From assembly GCA_023300205.1 (NCBI GenBank), contig JALZVD010000076.1, forward strand, positions 1 to 15,791: a stretch of DNA of 15,791 nucleotides, given 5' to 3'. A program made the position numbers and the translations under genes. This DNA comes from Akkermansiaceae bacterium (GTDB lineage: Bacteria; Verrucomicrobiota; Verrucomicrobiia; Verrucomicrobiales; Akkermansiaceae). The notes under the pieces were generated by a model. That model saw nothing but the letters and a program-made list of their open reading frames with translations, was not told the origin of the DNA and made no database searches. Of the stretch, positions 1 to 7,879 are shown one piece after another; position 1 is the stretch's first letter, and each line of letters starts with the position of its first letter.

Positions 1-512
1 ATTGAACCAATATCGGACAAATAACTAATTCGGTTATTAAGCATGCTAGACTGTCTAGAACCCTCAGCCATAGCCACCTCGCGAACTTCATTAAAGGAAA
101 CACCCGTATTCTTAGTCATGAACTCCACCGCATTTTCAGCAATGCGCGCCATGCTCTCATTCGTACGGTTGCACTCATTAATGAGTCCTAAATAATCATC
201 CTTACGGATCAGAATCTCAGCATTACGCATGAACCTATCACTAACCACACGATTACTCCGGATAGTAATAAAGAAGAAAAAAATCAACACCACAGTCACC
301 ACAGAAATAACTGCCAACGGATAAATGATAGGCCCTCCCTGGTTTTTTATCAGCTCATAAACATTGATGTCAATAGGCGCAGGCCCAGAACTACTTATGT
401 TTAAAGTTGAGCCATCCTGTGCGCTAGCAGTTCCTGTAAACAAGAATAAACCAAGGAGAAATCCAAGGCACTTACCGAAGAGAGAAATTGAAATTTTATG
501 TGCTGTTTTCAT
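1..512 (-). CDS. MotA/TolQ/ExbB-family proton channel protein (5' part, runs off window)
   Basis: The minus strand from 512 reads open to the window edge, giving 170 codons of a longer gene. Residues 1-31 form a signal peptide ending TGTASA before QDG, residues about 60-83 are a strongly hydrophobic membrane segment (IIYPLAVISVVTVVLIFFFF), and a cytoplasmic-type helical stretch follows. The last visible residues, NRISYLSDIGS, match the segment just before the second membrane helix of ExbB/TolQ proteins. In this family the channel couples the proton gradient to a TonB/TolA-type partner for outer-membrane transport or integrity. The cleavable signal peptide before the first helix is seen in many ExbB-type proteins outside Enterobacteria. 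The start is the ATG at 512-510, with no clear Shine-Dalgarno. Partner genes (ExbD/TolR, TonB) would lie beyond position 1. ExbB and TolQ cannot be told apart from this fragment. Confidence 0.8.
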   Translation of the reverse strand, partial: MKTAHKISISLFGKCLGFLLGLFLFTGTASAQDGSTLNISSSGPAPIDINVYELIKNQGGPIIYPLAVISVVTVVLIFFFFITIRSNRVVSDRFMRNAEILIRKDDYLGLINECNRTNESMARIAENAVEFMTKNTGVSFNEVREVAMAEGSRQSSMLNNRISYLSDIGS

Positions 513-530
513 AGCGGATACGTTGGAGAT

Positions 531-558
531 ACTTTAGCCTTAAATCTTGGTATTGCAA
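531..558 (-). promoter_or_regulatory. Possible sigma70-type promoter for the ExbB-like gene
   Basis: On the minus strand TTGCAA (558-553) is followed after 16 bases by TAAAGT (536-531), 18 bases before the ATG at 512. Each box matches the consensus at four of six positions. This is a motif match only. Confidence 0.3.
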
Positions 559-605
559 GTATTACAGCGTTTCACTCATGATATTTATACGGTAAAAAAT
601 GCCTC

Positions 606-643
606 ATCTTTTCAAAACGATGCAATTAGTGCATTTTGAAGAT
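606..643. repeat. Imperfect inverted repeat between the ExbB-like gene and the HU gene
   Basis: ATCTT-TT-CAAAA-CGA-TGCA (606-624) faces TGCA-TTTTG-AAGAT (630-643) around a five-base ATTAG loop. The arms pair apart from a two-base and a three-base bulge. No T-run follows on either strand, so it is not an obvious intrinsic terminator. Nothing else is recognisable in the 262 bases between the two genes apart from the HU terminator and the possible promoter. Confidence 0.4.
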
Positions 644-712
644 AGATCCAGCTCCTTCAAGCGAAGATGAGCTCTGCTCATTTTCTACCTAAAGTCGCCA
701 CCCCAATGAACA

Positions 713-749
713 AAAAAAAGCTCTACGCATGACTCGCGTAGAGCTTTTG
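713..749 (-). terminator. Rho-independent terminator of the HU gene
   Basis: On the minus strand AGCTCTACGC (745-736) and GCGTAGAGCT (728-719) form a perfect 10-bp stem around a seven-base loop, followed by a run of eight T residues. It lies about 30 bases after the HU stop codon. The A-run on the other side means it could also work in the plus direction. Confidence 0.85.
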
Positions 750-774
750 AGGTGTTAATTAATGTAACTTGCTA

Positions 775-1050
775 CTAGAGAGAAGCTTTGAGATTTGATG
801 AGCACTTAAAACCAACAGTCTTTGAAGCTTTAATCTTCATTGACTCACCAGTTTTAGGGTTGCGGCCCATACGAGCTGCGCGCTTCTTAACCTCGAAAGT
901 ACCAAACCCAATGAGCTGGACCTTCTTGTCTTTCTTCACGCCTTTAGCGATTGAAGTAAGTACTGCTGCTACTGCCTCTTCTGCAAGACGCTTTGTTGTC
1001 TCTTTCCCAAGAGCCTTCTGTACGGATTCTACGAGTTCTGCTTTATTCAT
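775..1050 (-). CDS. hup: HU/IHF-family DNA-binding protein
   Basis: A 91-residue protein with the normal length and layout of HU: an N-terminal helix pair (residues 1-40), then beta strands with the family signature GFGTFEVKKRAAR from residue 48 and the DNA-intercalating arm tip GRNPKTGE at 62-69. HU dimers bend and compact DNA in the nucleoid. The ATG start at 1050 gives the canonical N-terminus MNKAELVESV. It is a single-gene unit: a strong hairpin terminator follows, and the upstream 217 bases contain no other gene. A TTTACA/TGAAAA pair with 16-base spacing and a near-palindrome (1110-1123) lie upstream as possible control sites. HU versus an IHF-like paralogue cannot be settled from sequence alone; HU is the safer name. 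Confidence 0.95.
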   Translation of the reverse strand: MNKAELVESVQKALGKETTKRLAEEAVAAVLTSIAKGVKKDKKVQLIGFGTFEVKKRAARMGRNPKTGESMKIKASKTVGFKCSSNLKASL

Positions 1051-1109
1051 TGCCCTAGCATTTTCACTAAACCCGCACTAGTTGTAAAGATAAAATGAAT
1101 AAATCTTTT

Positions 1110-1123
1110 CTTACGTACATAAG
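1110..1123. promoter_or_regulatory. Near-palindrome upstream of the HU gene
   Basis: CTTACGTACATAAG is a 14-base palindrome with one mismatched pair, about 60 bases upstream of the HU start. It could be an operator for HU or for the plus-strand gene starting at 1268. No factor can be named. Confidence 0.2.
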
Positions 1124-1267
1124 CGATTTGTTCTTGCATAATGAGGAAATACTATCTAGCGATCCCTCTCTCCCCCCATATATCAGCATCCGTTTCTGTT
1201 AGATAGTCGCTATCCTCGCACTGATCAAGTTTGACATTCGTTCTACTATCAGCATAGTTTTTTTAAG

Positions 1268-2620
1268 ATGCTAAATGATGGAAATAATATCCGCCAAGCG
1301 ATGGAACAAGTCGTTGCCGCTGCTCCAGCTATCCCTCTTCAGAAAGATCTAACATTAATCATTGAAGACTCTGTTAGAGCATCTGCTAGATCGTATTATC
1401 TGCCAGATGAAGATGAACGCTTACGCTCAGTTTTCGCCACCTATCTACGCGCCCGCTCCATACTCCTAGAAGCGCTAGATTCCATCATGCCTATCCTTCA
1501 GCACAAACAGAACTGGCATAACCAACTCCGCACCTTCGCCGTTGGCTTCACCGCTGGGTGTTTACTCATCCGCGCCTCTAAATTCATCATCGACCTAGCT
1601 AAGCAAAACCCCGTCATCTGGAATAAGCTAGATGAGTCCGAACTAAGGTATGGTATACAAAGAAAGACCATCACTAACCTATACAAAAGCCTTTCTTCCC
1701 CCAGGAAGATATACCAATTTCACCAAGCCTCTCGATTTTTCGAAGCAACCAAAAATGAAATATTCCCTCTAGCTAACATTAGTGAGCTAGACAGAGAACT
1801 GATCCAACTACTAAAAGAAGAAGAACCCTTTATTGAATCTCGAAGACGCGACTTCCTTGGACTCAGGATACGCTACAGAATCTATGACATCCTGCGGAGA
1901 AACTCATCCGGCTACAAGAAAGCAATGTTCCATCTTTTCCGTCTAACAGGCAGCGCAGTCGCAGAGCTGAAACGGCCCATGATCAAATCTAACAAGTCAT
2001 CAATAGGATCCAAACGAGTCACTCCTTCCATCCTCTCTGAAATCTGCACTAAGCTGCTCCCTGGTGATATCATTATCACACGTCATGATGATGCACTGAG
2101 TAATTTATTCCTTCCTGGATTCTGGCCCCATGCTGCATTTTATATGGGAAATCCTACCCAGCTAAACGCATTAAACATCTCTAACCCATCCAATCCTAAC
2201 CACATCATCATCGAATCAAAAAAAGATGGAGTCAAATTTCGCCCTCTCAATGAAACCCTTAATGTAGACAACTTCGTCATCATCAGACCCAACTTATCAC
2301 AGAAATTCCTCACACAAGCCATCCAAACCGCCATCAGCCACGCCGGTAAGCGCTATGACTTCATGTTTGATTTTACCAAAGCGAACCGCCTCGCATGCAC
2401 AGAACTAATCTACCGCGCCTATCACGGAATAGATGACCTACAATTTACACTCAAGGAGCGCTCAGGCAGAAAATGCATCTCCGCTGAAGACCTAATTGAC
2501 CAAACCATGCGCTTAAATAAATTCGAGGTCCTCGCACTATTCACTGAAGAGACCGGCAAAGTCATCTACGCAGCAGAAGCTCGCGCCGCACTAAAAGAAA
2601 GTTACTCCTCTCAATGGTGA
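1268..2620 (+). CDS. YiiX/YebB-like permuted papain-fold (NlpC/P60 superfamily) protein
   Basis: A 450-residue protein. The C-terminal part (about 252-400) carries the hallmarks of the circularly permuted papain-like family: LLPGDIIITR (263-272), the catalytic-type histidine H288 in WPHAAFYMG, E316 in IIIES, the YDFMFD segment near 363-368, and the catalytic-type cysteine C377 in ACTELIYRAY. The His-before-Cys order is what defines the permuted layout. Family members act as cysteine peptidases, amidases or lipid-directed hydrolases; the substrate here is unknown. Residues 1-250 form an alpha-helical extension of unknown role with no signal peptide, so the protein is probably cytoplasmic or peripheral. 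Its 3' end overlaps the convergent hydrolase gene by 10 bases. No Shine-Dalgarno is seen before the ATG. Fold assignment is fairly firm; function is not. Confidence 0.75.
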   Translation: MLNDGNNIRQAMEQVVAAAPAIPLQKDLTLIIEDSVRASARSYYLPDEDERLRSVFATYLRARSILLEALDSIMPILQHKQNWHNQLRTFAVGFTAGCLLIRASKFIIDLAKQNPVIWNKLDESELRYGIQRKTITNLYKSLSSPRKIYQFHQASRFFEATKNEIFPLANISELDRELIQLLKEEEPFIESRRRDFLGLRIRYRIYDILRRNSSGYKKAMFHLFRLTGSAVAELKRPMIKSNKSSIGSKRVTPSILSEICTKLLPGDIIITRHDDALSNLFLPGFWPHAAFYMGNPTQLNALNISNPSNPNHIIIESKKDGVKFRPLNETLNVDNFVIIRPNLSQKFLTQAIQTAISHAGKRYDFMFDFTKANRLACTELIYRAYHGIDDLQFTLKERSGRKCISAEDLIDQTMRLNKFEVLALFTEETGKVIYAAEARAALKESYSSQW

Positions 2621-3429
2621 AGAAATGCGTTCAACGCCTCATTCAGCGCCACACCATACTCCTCTGGCTCATCATAACGCGGAGCTAGCTCCTCCATACC
2701 ACGCAGATTTGGCAGCGCATCCGCTATACTCTCCGCAACCGGAATTGGGTGCAAGTTATCCCGAGTAGTATAAAGAACCAACGAATCATTCTCAATCTTT
2801 CCTAAATCCCCCAAAGACCCAAATGGCGCATCCTCCCACATCTTATACAGCACCGCAGTATGAGAAAAATGAGCAGGCCTCTTAAATAAACCACGGATAG
2901 ACTCCGCCACCTTTGGAACCTCAGCATACAGTGAAACATAATCCGGATGAGACAACAACTTCTGCTCAGCCACCTCCGCACCCTCATCTATAATCCATTG
3001 GCCAACATACGCAACCAGTGCCAAATGAGCAGGCTTCTTCTCCTCTAACCATGAAGGCCGTAATAAAATCAACTGGTTCACACGCTCTGGATAACGAAGA
3101 GCAATATTAAGCGCGATGCCTGACCCCATTGAGAGCCCCCCTATATTAGACTTTTCTATTCCTAAATGATCTAAAATAGCAACCACATCATCCGCACTCT
3201 GATCAAAGCTCATCACCGCACACTCATCCTCAGATACCGAGTCCCCATGCCCCAACATATCAGGAGCGATCAACATCGTATTATTTAATGCAGTCAGCGC
3301 AGACGTCGTCTGCGCCCTACCCGCTCCTAACCCATGCATAAATGCCAACGGATAACCACCCCTATCACCCACTACTTCATAAGCTATTTCCACATTACTA
3401 CCACCCCTTCTCATCTTAACAACACTCAT
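2611..3429 (-). CDS. Alpha/beta-hydrolase fold protein
   Basis: A 272-residue single-domain alpha/beta hydrolase without a signal peptide. The oxyanion-type motif FMHGLGAG is at 30-37, the nucleophile elbow GLSMGSG at 98-104 with serine S100, and the acid strand VLYTTRDN at 218-225 with D224. The usual catalytic histidine is expected about seven residues before the proline of the final motif (DEPEEY, 253-258), but that region reads ELAPRYDEPEEY and has no histidine. The closest histidines are H227 and the last two residues. The protein may therefore use another histidine or be a non-catalytic or altered family member. It starts nine bases after the Fur-family gene and is very probably co-transcribed with it. 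The substrate is unknown. Confidence 0.8.
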   Translation of the reverse strand: MSVVKMRRGGSNVEIAYEVVGDRGGYPLAFMHGLGAGRAQTTSALTALNNTMLIAPDMLGHGDSVSEDECAVMSFDQSADDVVAILDHLGIEKSNIGGLSMGSGIALNIALRYPERVNQLILLRPSWLEEKKPAHLALVAYVGQWIIDEGAEVAEQKLLSHPDYVSLYAEVPKVAESIRGLFKRPAHFSHTAVLYKMWEDAPFGSLGDLGKIENDSLVLYTTRDNLHPIPVAESIADALPNLRGMEELAPRYDEPEEYGVALNEALNAFLHH

Positions 3430-3438
3430 ATTATCTAT

Positions 3439-3948
3439 CTATTTCTTATGTATTTTCTTACTTGAAAGTCTCGCCTGTATCAAATCATGACACACACCCT
3501 TACTCCGCAAAGTCTCACAACAAGCCTCCAGACGGATAGACTGCTTCGCCGGCCGGAAACCCATTCGCCGTGTAATGCAATCATTTAGAATCTCTATGTT
3601 ATCATCCTCAAACTCCACCACCTTACCGCAGTCGATACAAATCAAATGATTATGACTAGGGGAATCCACAAAATTAGGATCATACGTCTTCTGATCTCCA
3701 CCCAGATCTATCTCATGCAGCAACCCAGCCTCCTCCAGTAAACCCAGAGTCCGGTATAAAGTAGCCCTAGAAGCAGATGAATTATTCTTCCGGATCCGGT
3801 CATATAACTCATCAGCAGTAAAATGCTCATCCTTGCTAAAAATCAAAGACACTATCTCATCTCGCTGCGGTGTCCGCCTCAGGCCTTTACGCTTAATGAA
3901 GAGATTCAGCTTATCTAAGATTTCTGCTATGATCGGATTTTCTGCCAT
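3439..3948 (-). CDS. Fur-family transcriptional regulator
   Basis: A 169-residue metal-responsive repressor of the Fur/PerR/Zur family. The N-terminal winged helix includes RRTPQRDEIVSLI (24-36) and the recognition region SSASRATLYRTLGLLEEAGLL (57-77). The dimerisation part has the metal-site block HNHLICIDCGKVVEFED, with H99, H101 and the structural-zinc pair C104/C107. C143, C144 and C153 in the tail could supply the second cysteine pair. Which metal it senses cannot be decided: Fur, Zur and PerR share these residues. It is the first gene of a two-gene unit with the alpha/beta hydrolase and is divergent from the lipoprotein gene at 4054, so the 105-base intergenic region may carry its operator. 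I could not identify a clear Fur box there. The start MAENPIIAEI gives a normal N-terminal helix. Confidence 0.9.
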   Translation of the reverse strand: MAENPIIAEILDKLNLFIKRKGLRRTPQRDEIVSLIFSKDEHFTADELYDRIRKNNSSASRATLYRTLGLLEEAGLLHEIDLGGDQKTYDPNFVDSPSHNHLICIDCGKVVEFEDDNIEILNDCITRRMGFRPAKQSIRLEACCETLRSKGVCHDLIQARLSSKKIHKK

Positions 3949-4053
3949 TCGCTATAGATTACTTATATCAACTCATCCCCATTTGGGAATAGAAATTTAC
4001 TCCAGATCCAGATTCAGCATTGGCAAGCACCCTAATAGATGCCTCAATAACAC

Positions 4054-4545
4054 ATGCTCAAAAGATTTTTCACTAGTATCTGTATCATTACCGGAATCCT
4101 CTTCGGAACCATAGGATGCTCCACAAAAAATCAAAACCTCTACGTAGATAAATTCACCCTCCGCTCCATCAAAATTGAAGACACAGACGCAGCAATGGTC
4201 AGAGGAGACCAACAAAAACGCCTCTACGGTGCCGTTTCTATCAAAGAACACCAAGAACGCCTCGGTCAATATTACCTCCTACGCTGGAATCTCCTCAACC
4301 AACCAAAAATCACCTCATGGGACCAAAAAGTCCAACTCGTCTTCCGTTACAGACAAGCATCCTCAGGTTCAGAGGTCAAAACTGTATCAAAAAATTACCC
4401 CGCCGGAACCAGAAACGGGAAATGGGAATTTAGAAACATAGGCCAGAATTACCTCAAAGGCGGTAGACTACTCTCTTGGCGAGCAGACCTCATCTACGGT
4501 GGCCAAATCATCTCCTCAAAAGAATCATACCTCTGGAGTAACTGA
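4054..4545 (+). CDS. Small lipoprotein of unknown function
   Basis: A 163-residue protein with a lipoprotein signal peptide: KR at residues 3-4, a hydrophobic core to about residue 20, and a lipobox-like TIGC with the lipidated cysteine at C22. The -3 residue is Thr rather than Leu, which is less usual. The mature part (23-163) is hydrophilic, rich in aromatic and basic residues, with alternating strand-like stretches (KVQLVFRYRQ, GGRLLSWRADLIYGG), suggesting a beta-sandwich in the periplasm. I do not recognise a named family. It is divergent from the Fur-family gene, so it could be one of its targets, but no operator is visible. The ATG at 4054 is required to include the signal peptide. Confidence 0.7.
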   Translation: MLKRFFTSICIITGILFGTIGCSTKNQNLYVDKFTLRSIKIEDTDAAMVRGDQQKRLYGAVSIKEHQERLGQYYLLRWNLLNQPKITSWDQKVQLVFRYRQASSGSEVKTVSKNYPAGTRNGKWEFRNIGQNYLKGGRLLSWRADLIYGGQIISSKESYLWSN

Positions 4546-4598
4546 CTTTTAGAAACGTTAGATCCATGAAATGCATCTGCATAGTAAATACATTTCAC

Positions 4599-4626
4599 TT
4601 GCCATTTCTCATTATGCTTTTAAAGT
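4599..4626 (+). promoter_or_regulatory. Possible sigma70-type promoter of the S8 peptidase gene
   Basis: TTGCCA (4599-4604), a 16-base spacer and TAAAGT (4621-4626) lie just upstream of the ATG at 4654. The same TTGCxA-16-TAAAGT pattern precedes the ExbB-like gene. This is motif evidence only. Confidence 0.3.
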
Positions 4627-4653
4627 AAACATCTAATAAAGACAAATGATCAC

Positions 4654-6723
4654 ATGCGAACAAACCGACTTCAGCTACCCCTCACCATTCTCCTAAATAG
4701 CTCTCTCTTACTCACCGCCAGCGAGCTAGACACCATCGGCCTCACAGACCTCCTCACCCGCGAACCAGGACTAGATGGCTCAGGCCTCAGAATCACCCAG
4801 GTCGAAGCATCCTCTAGTGCTACAATCGAACAATACCAATCTAATCCTGCCGCTGCCGCGCAGCCAGCCAGCAAATTCTCATACTTTGACAGCGATAACG
4901 TCTATCCTACAGCAGGAGCCTATGATGCGACCAAGCAATCAAATCACGCAAACAGCGTCGCAAATAACTACTTCGACCTCAACACAGGAGTCGCCACAGA
5001 TGTAAACGAAATCTATGTCTTTGATGCGAATACATTCGTCAATACCATCGTCGCCACAAGAACTAATATAAACGCCTCCGTCATTAACCAAAGCTTCGTC
5101 TTCGGCGCACAAGATCCCACAATAGATCAACTATACGACAACTACGCCGACCTCTACCAAGCACTCTTTGTCAATGGGCTAGGTAACGGAACCGCATCTA
5201 CAATCACCTCACCAGCCACATCATACAACTGTATTGCAGTAGGTAGAGAAGACCTCAGTCACAGCCCCAGTCCATCAGACGGACGCTCTAAACCAGACAT
5301 CATTGCCCCAGGAAGCGCAACAAGCTTCGCAACCCCCTTCGTCTCAGGAAGCGCCGCCATCCTCATCGAAGCTGCACTCAGCCCATTAGAACACGGCGGA
5401 GCAGCAACAGCAGCAGACGCCTCAGACATCCGTACCATCAAGGCCCTCCTCTTAAACGGCGCCGTGAAAAACACCGCATGGTCACACACAGACACCCAGC
5501 CACTAGACACTCGCCGTGGTGCCGGACTACTAAATATCAACAACTCACACCTCCAGCTCCAAGGCGGACAGCACAGCCCCACAGCATCTCAAACTAGCAC
5601 AATCGCAGCCACATACACACCATCCAGTACCCAATCAGGAAACGTTCTATCCCCAACAGGCTGGAACTTCTCCACCATCACCACTGCCGTTGTCCGCCCC
5701 AATAGAAACCCTATTAACAGCACCGATACCATAGACAACTACTACTTCGATGTCCCTTCAGGCACTGGCTCTACCCCTCTCGTCTACGACCTCACCTCCA
5801 CCCTCACCTGGCATCGCCATAACAACCAATCCAACATCAACAACCTAGACCTTATTCTCTATAACGCGAATACAGGAGCCGTGATCGAACAAAGCATTAG
5901 CTCCGTGGATAACGTAGAACACATCCACACCACAGACCTCCCAGCTGGCAGATACGTCATCCAGGTCATCAAGCGCAGAACCAACCAAGTCGCTGAATCA
6001 GAAGACTACGCACTAGCATTTAACTTCTCCATCTCCCCACCAGACGCCCCTAGCGCACTCACCGCCACCGCACTACCATTCCTTGAGATTGACCTCGCTT
6101 GGACAGATAACTCTGATGATGAACTCAACTTCGAGCTCCAGCGCAGCACCATCTCATCTAGACTATTTAACACCATCGCCACACTACCTGCTGACACCAC
6201 CACCTACACAGACACACCACCCCTAGAAAACACCACCTACCACTACCGCGTCAGAGCCTCCAATACAAACGGCGACTCATTCTACACCAACGTAGCATCC
6301 GCCACCACTCTCCCCTACACATCACTCCAAAACTGGCGCCAGACCCACTTCGCCACCTACACAGAATCCGGTAACGCCGCTAACAACGCAGACCCAGACA
6401 ATGACGGACTCACCAACCTCACAGAATACGCCCTCGGCACAGACCCAACCTCAGCCGCTAACCCAAATGGCGGCTCCGCACAGCCACAAGCCTCCATCAT
6501 CAATATCAACGGAACAGACTACCTCCAGATCACCGTCACCCGCACAGAAATAAAAACTGACATCACATACACCGTCCAAGTCTCCCCCGACCTATCAGAC
6601 AACAACTGGACAGACGCCACAGACACCCTAGAAAACACCGCCACCACCCTCCGCGTCCGTGACTCACTCCCAAGCACCAATAATGAGCTCCGCTTCATCC
6701 GGCTACGTGTAGTAGAAAATTAG
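4654..6723 (+). CDS. Secreted subtilisin-like (S8) serine peptidase with fibronectin III and C-terminal repeat module
   Basis: A 689-residue exported protein. Residues 1-23 form a short signal peptide. The S8 domain (about 36-300) shows GSGLRITQVEA (E51 where subtilisins have Asp), the catalytic-type histidine H98 in SNHANSVANNYF, the oxyanion asparagine N145 in VINQSF, and the serine S224 in ATSFATPFVSG. A beta-sandwich-like region (about 355-458) follows, then a fibronectin type III domain (462-553, with LAWTDNSDDELNFELQRS and YHYRVRASNTNG). The last module contains DPDNDGLTNLTEYALGTDP (580-598), a calcium-binding-like segment, and ends in strands finishing RFIRLRVVEN. Such C-terminal modules are common in secreted Verrucomicrobiota proteins. 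It probably acts outside the cytoplasm on proteins. The Asp-to-Glu change makes activity uncertain. The coding strand is strikingly C- and A-rich and G-poor. Confidence 0.85.
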   Translation: MRTNRLQLPLTILLNSSLLLTASELDTIGLTDLLTREPGLDGSGLRITQVEASSSATIEQYQSNPAAAAQPASKFSYFDSDNVYPTAGAYDATKQSNHANSVANNYFDLNTGVATDVNEIYVFDANTFVNTIVATRTNINASVINQSFVFGAQDPTIDQLYDNYADLYQALFVNGLGNGTASTITSPATSYNCIAVGREDLSHSPSPSDGRSKPDIIAPGSATSFATPFVSGSAAILIEAALSPLEHGGAATAADASDIRTIKALLLNGAVKNTAWSHTDTQPLDTRRGAGLLNINNSHLQLQGGQHSPTASQTSTIAATYTPSSTQSGNVLSPTGWNFSTITTAVVRPNRNPINSTDTIDNYYFDVPSGTGSTPLVYDLTSTLTWHRHNNQSNINNLDLILYNANTGAVIEQSISSVDNVEHIHTTDLPAGRYVIQVIKRRTNQVAESEDYALAFNFSISPPDAPSALTATALPFLEIDLAWTDNSDDELNFELQRSTISSRLFNTIATLPADTTTYTDTPPLENTTYHYRVRASNTNGDSFYTNVASATTLPYTSLQNWRQTHFATYTESGNAANNADPDNDGLTNLTEYALGTDPTSAANPNGGSAQPQASIININGTDYLQITVTRTEIKTDITYTVQVSPDLSDNNWTDATDTLENTATTLRVRDSLPSTNNELRFIRLRVVEN

Positions 6724-6770
6724 CCTATTTAAAGCTTCATATTCACCACCTCATCCCCTATCGTCCTTCC

Positions 6771-7133
6771 GTGCTACAAATAGTTTTCAATGAAATCAGC
6801 GCTGGAGAAATCTCCCGCCTAGACACCCTAAAGCAACTAGAAATCCTAGACGCTTTTAAAGTCACCCAAGACACGCTCCAGAACATCGACGGCGAAAGCT
6901 ACGGTAAAATAGAACGTGCTGGAACCACCCTATACCGCTTCCGCGCTGATGACTACCGTGTCTACTTCGAAGTTGTTGAGGAAAATGTCATCGTCCATCG
7001 TGTACTCAACAAAAACACCTTCTCTGACCTCCTCTTCCGTAACAAACTTCCAGTCGGAGAAGACGAAGAACTAAGTAACTCCAAGCACTTCTGGAATCTC
7101 ATCGATGAAGGCAAAAACGCAAAACGCCTATAA
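6771..7133 (+). CDS. RelE/ParE-superfamily-like protein without adjacent antitoxin
   Basis: A 120-residue protein read from a GTG start at 6771, chosen because no in-frame ATG gives the N-terminus and because MLQIVFNEIS opens with a strand as expected. The core YRFRADDYRVYF (55-66) followed by VHRVLNKNT (75-83) is the RelE/ParE-type pattern of a basic strand, a YRVxF strand and a final strand with a conserved basic residue. Family toxins cut ribosome-bound mRNA or inhibit gyrase. Here no antitoxin-sized gene lies next to it: it sits 47 bases after the S8 peptidase and 152 bases before the EIIA gene. It may be a solitary or domesticated relative with another job. Superfamily placement is fairly likely; toxicity is unproven. 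Confidence 0.6.
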   Translation: MLQIVFNEISAGEISRLDTLKQLEILDAFKVTQDTLQNIDGESYGKIERAGTTLYRFRADDYRVYFEVVEENVIVHRVLNKNTFSDLLFRNKLPVGEDEELSNSKHFWNLIDEGKNAKRL

Positions 7134-7285
7134 AATAGAGCACATAAACTATGACGAGCACACTTTGCATGTTATCATTCCATCATCCCTTAAATATTTT
7201 TCACTAGACACAAGTTCCTCTTTGTGAAATCAATGACTCCCGCACGTGACCCAGCTATTCATTTTAGCTCACCCCCGGTTATCCT

Positions 7286-7789
7286 ATGAAACTCGCCAGC
7301 CTAATCAGTAAAGAAAGAATCCTTCTCAGCATGGACTCTAATGAACGCTGGCCAGCCATTGAAGAACTCATAAACCATCTAGCGGCACGTGACCTACTAG
7401 GAGGAGAAAACTGCGAAGACATCCTAGCATCACTTCACCTCCGTGAGGAACAAACCAGCACAGGTATCGGATCAGGAGTCGCCATCCCACATGCATTCTC
7501 AGAAAAACTCACTGACGTAATCGCAGTATTCGGCAGATCAGAAACAGGCATCAACTTTGATGCCATTGACAACGCCCCCGTAAAATTCATCCTCCTCTTC
7601 ATCGTCCCCAAAAAGGACTACCACCTCCACCTTCAAGCACTCTCAGCAATCGCAAAAATGTTTAACAACTGCGAGATCCGCCAGAACCTCTCAGATGCTA
7701 CAGATGCCGCAGAAATCCTAGAAATCTTCAGCTCCACACCCTCCCGCACCCACAGTAATCACATCAGCCAACGGCTAGACTGTGATTAA
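7286..7789 (+). CDS. PTS EIIA-type (fructose/nitrogen family) phosphocarrier protein
   Basis: A 167-residue protein of the EIIA-Fru/EIIA-Ntr (PtsN) family. The diagnostic block LREEQTSTGIGSGVAIPHAF (52-71) ends with the phospho-accepting histidine H69. Later family features are APVKFILLFIVP (97-108) and the DYHLHLQALSAIAKMF helix. In PTS chains this domain receives phosphate from HPr and either passes it to a sugar-specific EIIB or works as a regulator. No EIIB, EIIC, HPr or EI gene lies nearby, which favours a regulatory PtsN-like role. The last 17 residues (THSNHISQRLDCD and neighbours) extend beyond the usual domain. The start MKLASLISKERI is typical for the family. Confidence 0.85.
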   Translation: MKLASLISKERILLSMDSNERWPAIEELINHLAARDLLGGENCEDILASLHLREEQTSTGIGSGVAIPHAFSEKLTDVIAVFGRSETGINFDAIDNAPVKFILLFIVPKKDYHLHLQALSAIAKMFNNCEIRQNLSDATDAAEILEIFSSTPSRTHSNHISQRLDCD

Positions 7790-7842
7790 TGGATACTCCC
7801 ATTCATAAACCCATGTATGCCAGACTAGATCCCATATCAGAG

Positions 7843-7871
7843 TTGACAAGGCATAGCCAAAAGACACACTA
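7843..7871 (+). promoter_or_regulatory. Possible -35 element ahead of the DUF3127 gene
   Basis: TTGACA at 7843-7848 is a perfect -35 consensus. A poor -10 candidate (ACACTA, 7866-7871) follows at 17 bases, which would give a very short or absent leader before the ATG at 7880. Only the -35 box is convincing. Confidence 0.2.
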
Positions 7872-7879
7872 CTAGCATC

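Noticed and set aside
3949..4053. Fur box between the Fur-family gene and the lipoprotein gene
   Set aside because: I looked for a GATAATGAT-like palindrome. Only a short TCCC/GGGA pair is present, too weak to call.
4671..6203. Several antisense open frames inside the S8 peptidase gene
   Set aside because: They are by-products of the G-poor coding strand, which removes stop codons from the opposite frames. None has a recognisable domain or start context.
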